DNA of 5,637 nt from Actinomycetota bacterium (lineage in GTDB: Bacteria > Actinomycetota > Aquicultoria > Subteraquimicrobiales > UBA9087): positions 8,316-13,952 of the forward strand of contig DNCG01000083.1 in assembly GCA_003491635.1 (NCBI GenBank). Direction: 5' to 3'. The translations under genes were made by a program, and so were the position numbers. Shown piece after piece: positions 1 to 4,029 of the stretch; within the stretch, counting starts at the first letter, position 1; each line of letters starts with the position of its first letter. Below the pieces are notes generated by a model. The model ran no database searches and was not told where the DNA came from. It worked only from the letters and a program-made list of their open reading frames with translations.

Positions 1-9
1 GGTCGAGAC

Positions 10-30
10 CCAGCCCCGCCGCTGGCGGGG
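10..30. other. GC-rich hairpin at window edge, possible terminator of an upstream gene or tRNA 3' end
   Basis: CCCCGCC (14-20) and GGCGGGG (24-30) form a perfect 7-bp stem with a GCT loop. A competing stem pairs CCAGC (10-14) with GCTGG (21-25). No T-tract follows on either strand, so a canonical intrinsic terminator is not supported. Bases 2-20 can also be read as a tRNA T-loop (GTCGAGA), T-stem 3' strand (CCCAG) and acceptor 3' strand (CCCCGCC), but the rest of such a tRNA would lie left of the window. The same 7-bp stem recurs in the terminator after clpX. Confidence 0.35.
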
Positions 31-45
31 AGTGAATAGTGGGAG

Positions 46-73
46 TTGGTGGTTGACAGTTGGGGGTTGATAG
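46..73. repeat. 14-bp tandem repeat, two copies, in a G/T-rich spacer
   Basis: TTGGTGGTTGACAG (46-59) is followed directly by TTGGGGGTTGATAG (60-73), matching at 12 of 14 positions. A weak third unit may follow at 74-87 (about 9 of 14). The spacer continues with reverse-complement-flavoured words: GTTAGT at 83-88 against ACTAAC at 111-116 and 126-131, and GACTAACAG (110-118) and GACTAACTG (125-133) as a 15-bp-spaced direct repeat. No ORF or convincing promoter was seen in 31-132. Confidence 0.6.
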
Positions 74-132
74 TAAGGAGTAGTTAGTTTTAAGAGACTT
101 CCTACTACCGACTAACAGATTCTTGACTAACT

Positions 133-209
133 GCGCCTGTAGCTCAGCAGGATAGAGCATCAGACTTCGAATCTGAGGGCCGGGGGTTCGACTCCCTCCA
201 GGCGCGCCA
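133..209 (+). tRNA. tRNA-Arg (anticodon TCG), CCA encoded
   Basis: This is a full cloverleaf. The acceptor stem GCGCCTG (133-139) pairs perfectly with CAGGCGC (199-205). The D-stem is GCTC/GAGC (142-145/155-158). The anticodon stem TCAGA/TCTGA closes the loop CTTCGAA, placing anticodon TCG at 167-169, which reads the arginine codon CGA. The T-stem GGGGG pairs with CCCTC through one G-U, around the loop TTCGACT. The discriminator is G206 and the CCA end is genomically encoded at 207-209. It is the only tRNA in this cluster with an encoded CCA. It appears fully functional. Confidence 0.95.
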
Positions 210-221
210 AGTCGGCAGATA

Positions 222-304
222 GCATATAGCTTATGGCAAATGGCCTTGTGGCTTGTGAAGGTTTATGAAGACAAGCTAGACACTATCAGCCATAAGCCAT
301 CAGC
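222..304. repeat. Nested imperfect inverted repeat between the two tRNA-Arg copies
   Basis: The outer arms at 222-237 and 289-304 match at 13 of 16 positions as an inverted repeat, including a perfect 9-bp core GCTTATGGC/GCCATAAGC (229-237/289-297). Inside them a second inverted pair, GCTTGT (251-256) and ACAAGC (271-276), is arranged concentrically. The 83-bp unit occupies most of the spacer between the intact and the degenerate tRNA-Arg genes. It has no coding capacity. It could be a small MITE-like or structured intergenic element, or the relic of one. No target-site duplication was identified. Confidence 0.5.
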
Positions 305-313
305 AAATTTATG

Positions 314-387
314 GTGAGCGTAGCTCAGTTGGTTAGAGCGTCGGACTTCGAATCCGCAGGTCGCCCGTTCGAGTCGAGCCGAGGGTG
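314..387 (+). pseudogene. Degenerate tRNA-Arg (anticodon TCG)-like gene
   Basis: The 5' half is a good tRNA: TA at positions 8-9, D-stem GCTC/GAGC (323-326/336-339), D-loop with GG, and an anticodon loop CTTCGAA giving TCG at 348-350, the same as the intact tRNA-Arg upstream. The 3' half is damaged. The acceptor strand GTGAGCG (314-320) faces CGAGGGT (380-386), which leaves two Watson-Crick pairs, two G-T pairs and three mismatches. The T-stem GCCCG/CGAGC has a C-A mismatch, the anticodon stem has a terminal T-C mismatch, and the base after the acceptor is followed by CTG rather than CCA. It is most likely a pseudogene. A divergent functional tRNA is less likely because the acceptor stem could not form. 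Confidence 0.6.
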
Positions 388-390
388 CTG

Positions 391-468
391 AATTAATTTA
401 AGAATTAAGAATGCAAAATTAATAATAAAAACCGGAGCTAGGCCAAAATCAAGAATTCATAATCATAA
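391..468. repeat. AT-rich spacer with heptamer and hexamer tandem repeats
   Basis: A 7-bp period runs from 398: TTAAGAA, TTAAGAA, TGCAAAA, TTAATAA (398-425), with the first two units identical. Further on, TCATAA is exactly duplicated (457-468). The rest of the spacer, to 511, is AT-rich with no ORF. Promoter elements for the downstream tRNA pair probably lie here, but no -35/-10 pair stands out. Confidence 0.5.
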
Positions 469-511
469 GAACACACGAGTATTAATAAGGTGAGCCAAAT
501 CAATAACGGAA

Positions 512-584
512 GGGTCGTTAGCTCAACTGGAAGAGCAGGGGACTCTTAATCCCAAGGTTACAGGTTCGAGTCCTGTACGACCCA
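512..584 (+). tRNA. tRNA-Lys (anticodon CTT)
   Basis: The acceptor GGGTCGT (512-518) pairs perfectly with ACGACCC (577-583). The D-stem is GCTC/GAGC, the anticodon loop CTCTTAA places CTT at 545-547, which reads AAG, and the T-stem ACAGG/CCTGT closes the loop TTCGAGT. The discriminator is A584. The following bases are CTT, so CCA must be added after transcription. The outermost anticodon-stem pair (27-43) is a G-A mismatch, a mild peculiarity that should not stop folding. The gene lies 5 nt before tRNA-Leu and the two are probably cotranscribed. Confidence 0.95.
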
Positions 585-589
585 CTTCA

Positions 590-673
590 GCCGAGGTGGC
601 GAAATTGGCATACGCGCGAGATTTAGGATCTCGTAGTTGAAAAACTGTGCGGGTTCGAATCCCGCCCTCGGCA
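590..673 (+). tRNA. tRNA-Leu (anticodon TAG)
   Basis: This is a class II tRNA. The acceptor GCCGAGG (590-596) pairs with CCTCGGC (666-672) and the discriminator is A673. The anticodon stem CGAGA/TCTCG closes the loop TTTAGGA, giving TAG at 624-626, which reads CUA and probably other CUN leucine codons. A long variable arm with stem AGTT/AACT (635-638/643-646) is diagnostic of Leu/Ser/Tyr-type tRNAs. The T-stem is GCGGG/CCCGC. The bases after the discriminator are CCT, so CCA is not encoded. It ends 42 nt before tig. Confidence 0.95.
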
Positions 674-682
674 CCTGGCATC

Positions 683-691
683 TGGTATACT
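683..691 (+). promoter_or_regulatory. Possible extended -10 promoter element for tig-clpP-clpX
   Basis: TGGTATACT fits an extended -10 (TG-N-TATAAT-like) element and would place the transcript start near 698, just before the tig ribosome binding site. The -35 region would fall inside tRNA-Leu and shows no TTGACA-like match. Read-through from the tRNAs is an alternative source of tig transcription. Confidence 0.35.
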
Positions 692-702
692 TAGGTTATT
701 TG

Positions 703-708
703 AGGAGG
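703..708 (+). promoter_or_regulatory. Ribosome binding site for tig
   Basis: AGGAGG lies 7 nt before the TTG codon at 716. This strong Shine-Dalgarno match supports the non-ATG start. Confidence 0.85.
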
Positions 709-715
709 AGAGCGC

Positions 716-2023
716 TTGAAAACAACCGTTGAGGAGCTGGAGAAGAACAAGGTTTTATTGAGGGTTGAAGTCCCTGCCAGCGATCTGGACTCGGCTATCG
801 TCAGGGCTTACGAGAGTGTTTCTAGAAAGGCGAATATCCCTGGCTTTCGGAAGGGCAAGATTCCTCGTAGGGTGATCGATTCTAGGGTCGGCAAGGAATC
901 GGTTTTGGAAGAGGCGCTGCGGGATGTGATTCCCATCTGGTATTTGCAAGCGGTGGAAAAGTCCGGCATTGAGCCCATCGACAAGCCCGATATCGAAATC
1001 ACTAAATTTGAAGAGGGACAACCTCTCTCATTTAATGCCACGGTGGAGGTCAAACCCCAGGTGAAGTTGGGTGAGTACAAAGGGGTGGAGGTTAAAAGGC
1101 TTCCCACGGAGGTGACTGAGGAGGAGGTTGACCTGCAGGTTGGCATCTTAAGGGACAGGTTTGCTCGACTTGAACCCGTTGCGAGGAATGTCCGCAAAGG
1201 GGACTTCGTCCTGATCAACTTCGATGGTTTTGTTGACGGGAAACCCTTTGAGGAAGGTTCGGCAACCGATTATCTGCTGGAAGTTGGCTTGAATGCTTTT
1301 GTTCCCGGCTTTGAAGAACAGATGGTAGGCGCTCGCAAGGGTGAGATAAAGGATGTTTGGGTGGATGTTCCGAAGGATTACGACTTTTCAGAGATTGCAG
1401 GCAAGAAAGTCAGGTTTAAGGTACTTGTCAAGGAGGTAAAGCAAAAGGTTTTACCTCCCTTAAATGATGATTTTGCCAGAGAGATAGGAGAATTCGATAC
1501 TCTTGAGGAACTCCGAGAAAGTTTTAGGGAAAGACTAAAGGGGCTAAAGAAGGCTCAGGCCGAGGAAAAGATCCGCCAGGATCTCCTTGAGCAGATCAGC
1601 GTCGAATCCGAAGTAGAGATGCCCGAGGTTATGGTGAATCGAGGTACGGAGGAGATAATTCGAGAGTTTGCTTTCAGTCTTCGGGGAAGAGGCCTGACTT
1701 TAGATAATTATCTTGAAGCCACCAAAAGTACTCTGGAGGATGTGAAGCAGGACCTCAGGGGAGACGCTGAAAAGAGAGTCAAGAACGAACTCGTTTTGGA
1801 GGAAATTGCCCGGAGAGAAGGTCTTAAGGTTTCCGATGAAGAGGCTGATAAGGAAATCAAAGCCATTGCGGGCAGGATAAACAGAAATCCTGAGGAGTTG
1901 GAGAGGAGTCTGGAGGAGAGGAGAAGCATGGGCCTTCTCAAGGAAGATATTCTGAGAAGAAAGTCTCTGGATTGGGTTGTAGAGCATGCTAAAATTATTG
2001 ATGAGAAGAGGGAGAAGAAATGA
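716..2023 (+). CDS. tig: Trigger factor, ribosome-associated chaperone and peptidyl-prolyl isomerase
   Basis: The 435-residue product matches the usual trigger factor length and three-domain layout. The N-terminal ribosome-binding domain (about 1-115) carries the signature GFRKGKIP at 43-50, the loop that docks on ribosomal protein L23. A FKBP-type isomerase domain follows (about 155-240), visible as GDFVLINFDGFVDGKPFEEG (162-181) and the PGFEEQMVGARKGE segment (197-210). The C-terminal chaperone domain (about 245-430) is helical and charged, ending in a lysine-rich tail. The start is TTG, supported by AGGAGG 7 nt upstream and by the typical beginning MKTTVEEL. The protein acts in the cytoplasm on nascent chains leaving the ribosome. 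Its stop overlaps the clpP start as ATGA, which suggests translational coupling. Nothing looks broken. Confidence 0.97.
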   Translation: MKTTVEELEKNKVLLRVEVPASDLDSAIVRAYESVSRKANIPGFRKGKIPRRVIDSRVGKESVLEEALRDVIPIWYLQAVEKSGIEPIDKPDIEITKFEEGQPLSFNATVEVKPQVKLGEYKGVEVKRLPTEVTEEEVDLQVGILRDRFARLEPVARNVRKGDFVLINFDGFVDGKPFEEGSATDYLLEVGLNAFVPGFEEQMVGARKGEIKDVWVDVPKDYDFSEIAGKKVRFKVLVKEVKQKVLPPLNDDFAREIGEFDTLEELRESFRERLKGLKKAQAEEKIRQDLLEQISVESEVEMPEVMVNRGTEEIIREFAFSLRGRGLTLDNYLEATKSTLEDVKQDLRGDAEKRVKNELVLEEIARREGLKVSDEEADKEIKAIAGRINRNPEELERSLEERRSMGLLKEDILRRKSLDWVVEHAKIIDEKREKK

Positions 2024-2613
2024 AAAATCAGTTGATTCCCATTGTTATAGAGCAGACGAATAGGGGTGAACGATCTTACGATATCTATTCCCGGCTTTTG
2101 AACGAGAGAATAGTCTTCTTGGGTGGCGAGATCGATGATCATCTTGCCAACGTCGTCATAGCGCAGTTGCTGCATCTTGAATCGGACGATCCGGAGAAAG
2201 ATATTCATCTCTACATTAATAGCGCCGGTGGGCTCATTACCTCAACCCTGGCTATTTACGATACCATGCAGTATATAAAGCCGGGTGTTTCGACCACCTG
2301 CATTGGCCAGGCAGCCAGTGGAGCAGCTGTTTTACTGGCGGCTGGCACCAAGGGAAAGAGATTTGCTCTGCCCAACTCTCGCGTGTTGATTCATCAACCT
2401 CATGGCGGTGCCACTGGTCAGGCAGTTGATATAGATATTCAGGCCAGGGAAATTTTACGTAATCGACGGCTTCTGGATGAGATCCTATCTAAGCACACTG
2501 GTCAACCCATAGAGAGGGTAAAAAAGGATACGGATCGTGATTTTATCATGACCGCTGAGCAGGCCAAGGAGTATGGAATCGTCGACGTGGTCGTAACGCA
2601 TCGTAAGAAGTAA
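2020..2613 (+). CDS. clpP: ATP-dependent Clp protease proteolytic subunit ClpP
   Basis: The 197-residue product is a serine peptidase of family S14 that forms the tetradecameric proteolytic chamber fed by ClpX. The catalytic triad is visible: Ser100 in GQAASGA, His125 in LIHQP and Asp174 in DTDRD. The N-terminus MKNQLIPIVIEQ starts almost at the mature end seen in other ClpPs, so the propeptide is at most a few residues. Two conserved spots differ from the commonest form: the residues after the serine are GA rather than MG, and the oxyanion-strand motif is NSAGG rather than NSPGG. The GAAVLLAAG wording suggests an actinobacterial-type ClpP, by inference. The ATG overlaps the tig stop and has AGGGAG 5 nt upstream. 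Only one clpP is present here; a second paralogue elsewhere is possible. Confidence 0.97.
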   Translation: MKNQLIPIVIEQTNRGERSYDIYSRLLNERIVFLGGEIDDHLANVVIAQLLHLESDDPEKDIHLYINSAGGLITSTLAIYDTMQYIKPGVSTTCIGQAASGAAVLLAAGTKGKRFALPNSRVLIHQPHGGATGQAVDIDIQAREILRNRRLLDEILSKHTGQPIERVKKDTDRDFIMTAEQAKEYGIVDVVVTHRKK

Positions 2614-2635
2614 GACGTTAAGATTTGGGGATAGA

Positions 2636-2642
2636 GGGGAGG
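2636..2642 (+). promoter_or_regulatory. Ribosome binding site fixing the clpX start
   Basis: GGGGAGG lies 6 nt before ATG 2649. An in-frame TTG at 2625 lies upstream of this site and would add eight residues that are not typical of ClpX, so the ATG is preferred. Confidence 0.85.
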
Positions 2643-2648
2643 TCAAGC

Positions 2649-3905
2649 ATGGCCAGATTTGGAGAACCCGACCAGCTGAAGTGCTCTTTTTGCGGCAAAC
2701 CCCAAAGGCAAGTGAGGAAACTAATTGCTGGTCCTGGGGTTTACATTTGCGATGAGTGCATAGATCTCTGCAATGAGATAATTGAAGAAGAGGTCGAATC
2801 GGAAGTCAAGTTCAGGTTTGAGGATTTACCCAAGCCCAGGGAGATATACAAAGTCCTCAACGAATACGTCATCGGCCAGGATTTGGCGAAGAAAATACTT
2901 TCCGTTGCCGTTTACAACCACTACAAGAGGGTTCAGGCGGGACCCCGGGATGCGGATGATGTCGAGCTTCAAAAGAGCAACATTTTGATCCTCGGCCCCA
3001 CCGGTTGCGGAAAGACCCTGCTTGCCCAGACTCTGGCCAGAATTTTGAATGTACCTTTTGCCATCGCCGATGCTACTGCCTTAACCGAGGCTGGATACGT
3101 GGGAGAGGATGTAGAGAATATTCTACTTAAACTCATCCAGGCAGCGGATTACGATGTCAAACGGGCGGAGACCGGTATCGTTTACATCGATGAGATAGAC
3201 AAAATAGCCCGTAAATCGGATAATCCCTCCATTACCAGGGATGTCTCGGGGGAGGGTGTGCAGCAGGCTTTGTTGAAGATTTTGGAGGGGACCGAGGCCA
3301 GTGTACCTCCGCAGGGTGGGCGCAAACACCCGCATCAGGAGTTTATTCAGATAGATACCACGAATATCCTATTCATTTGTGGAGGAGCCTTTGTTGGCCT
3401 CGAGAAAATGATTGAAGCCCGCATTGGCAAGAAGGGCATCGGTTTCGGTGCCGATATTAAAAAGCGAGAGGAGAAAGAAATCGGGGAGATTCTGGCGCAG
3501 GTTTTACCCGAGGATCTTATCAAATACGGGCTCATTCCTGAGTTTGTGGGCAGACTTCCTGTGGTCACCGCCGTCAATAATTTGACCGAGCAGGATCTGG
3601 TCCGAATATTGGTTGAGCCGAAGAATGCTTTGTTGAAGCAGTACAAGAGGTTTTTTGAGTTGGACGAGGTTGAAATCGTCTTCACCGACGATGCTCTTTT
3701 GGCCATTGCCAGGAAGGCTCTCAAGAGGGCCAGCGGGGCCAGAGGGCTCAGGGCGGTGCTTGAAGATATCCTTCTGGATGTAATGTACGATTTGCCCTCG
3801 AGACCAGAGGTTAAAAAGTGTGTGGTAAGCAAGGAGACCATCGAGAAGGGTCTGGAACCCTCACTGTTGGCAGAAAGCGTGGGGGAAGAGGGGGTCTCGG
3901 CTTAA
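2649..3905 (+). CDS. clpX: ATP-dependent Clp protease ATP-binding subunit ClpX
   Basis: The 418-residue product, counted from ATG 2649, is the AAA+ unfoldase that recognises substrates and threads them into ClpP. An N-terminal zinc domain has Cys12, Cys15, Cys34 and Cys37. The AAA+ module shows Walker A GPTGCGKT (116-123), pore loop GYVGE (149-153), Walker B VYIDEID (178-184), the RKH loop (225-227), the ClpP-docking tripeptide IGF (264-266), an arginine finger in EFVGRLP (Arg302) and sensor 2 in GARGLR (Arg365). Walker A has Cys where many ClpXs have Ser. The presence of the IGF loop implies real partnership with ClpP encoded 35 nt upstream. The gene ends just before a strong terminator, so it is probably last in the tig-clpP-clpX operon. 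Nothing appears truncated. Confidence 0.98.
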   Translation: MARFGEPDQLKCSFCGKPQRQVRKLIAGPGVYICDECIDLCNEIIEEEVESEVKFRFEDLPKPREIYKVLNEYVIGQDLAKKILSVAVYNHYKRVQAGPRDADDVELQKSNILILGPTGCGKTLLAQTLARILNVPFAIADATALTEAGYVGEDVENILLKLIQAADYDVKRAETGIVYIDEIDKIARKSDNPSITRDVSGEGVQQALLKILEGTEASVPPQGGRKHPHQEFIQIDTTNILFICGGAFVGLEKMIEARIGKKGIGFGADIKKREEKEIGEILAQVLPEDLIKYGLIPEFVGRLPVVTAVNNLTEQDLVRILVEPKNALLKQYKRFFELDEVEIVFTDDALLAIARKALKRASGARGLRAVLEDILLDVMYDLPSRPEVKKCVVSKETIEKGLEPSLLAESVGEEGVSA

Positions 3906-3927
3906 GATCGAATGGAGCCGATACATT

Positions 3928-3954
3928 AAAAACCCCGCCGACGGCGGGGTTTTT
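3928..3954. terminator. Rho-independent terminator after clpX, probably bidirectional
   Basis: A5-CCCCGCC (3928-3939) pairs perfectly with GGCGGGG-T5 (3943-3954) around a GAC loop, a 12-bp stem. The T-tract on the + strand ends the tig-clpP-clpX transcript 22 nt after the stop codon. The A-tract on the left gives the same structure on the - strand, so it could also stop opposing transcription. Confidence 0.93.
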
Positions 3955-4014
3955 AATTAGCTTCGGTTATCGGACTGAAATTGGTTGTTGAGGGACAAGG
4001 CAGTTCAGATCGAG

Positions 4015-4021
4015 AAGGGAG
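4015..4021 (+). promoter_or_regulatory. Ribosome binding site for the carbamoyltransferase
   Basis: AAGGGAG lies 8 nt before TTG 4030. Other in-frame TTG codons at 3985 and 3988 have no comparable site and would add residues outside the family's usual beginning. No clear promoter is visible between the terminator and this site. Confidence 0.65.
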
Positions 4022-4029
4022 ACGGGCGG

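Noticed and set aside
53..58. Perfect -35 hexamer TTGACA upstream of tRNA-Arg
   Set aside because: No -10-like hexamer is found 16-18 bp downstream, and the hexamer is part of the 14-bp tandem repeat.
674..715. Riboswitch or leader regulatory RNA before tig
   Set aside because: The leader is only about 42 nt, with no stable hairpin or known aptamer motif.
808..1218. Minus-strand ORF of 136 codons inside tig
   Set aside because: It is a shadow of a clearly recognised trigger factor reading frame, has serine-rich low-information composition and resembles no family.
2625..2648. Upstream TTG as the clpX start
   Set aside because: It lies before the strong GGGGAGG site at 2636-2642, and the ATG at 2649 gives the typical ClpX N-terminus.
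3347..3841. Minus-strand ORF of 164 codons inside clpX
   Set aside because: It lies wholly within the conserved ClpX AAA+ coding sequence and its translation has no recognisable domain.
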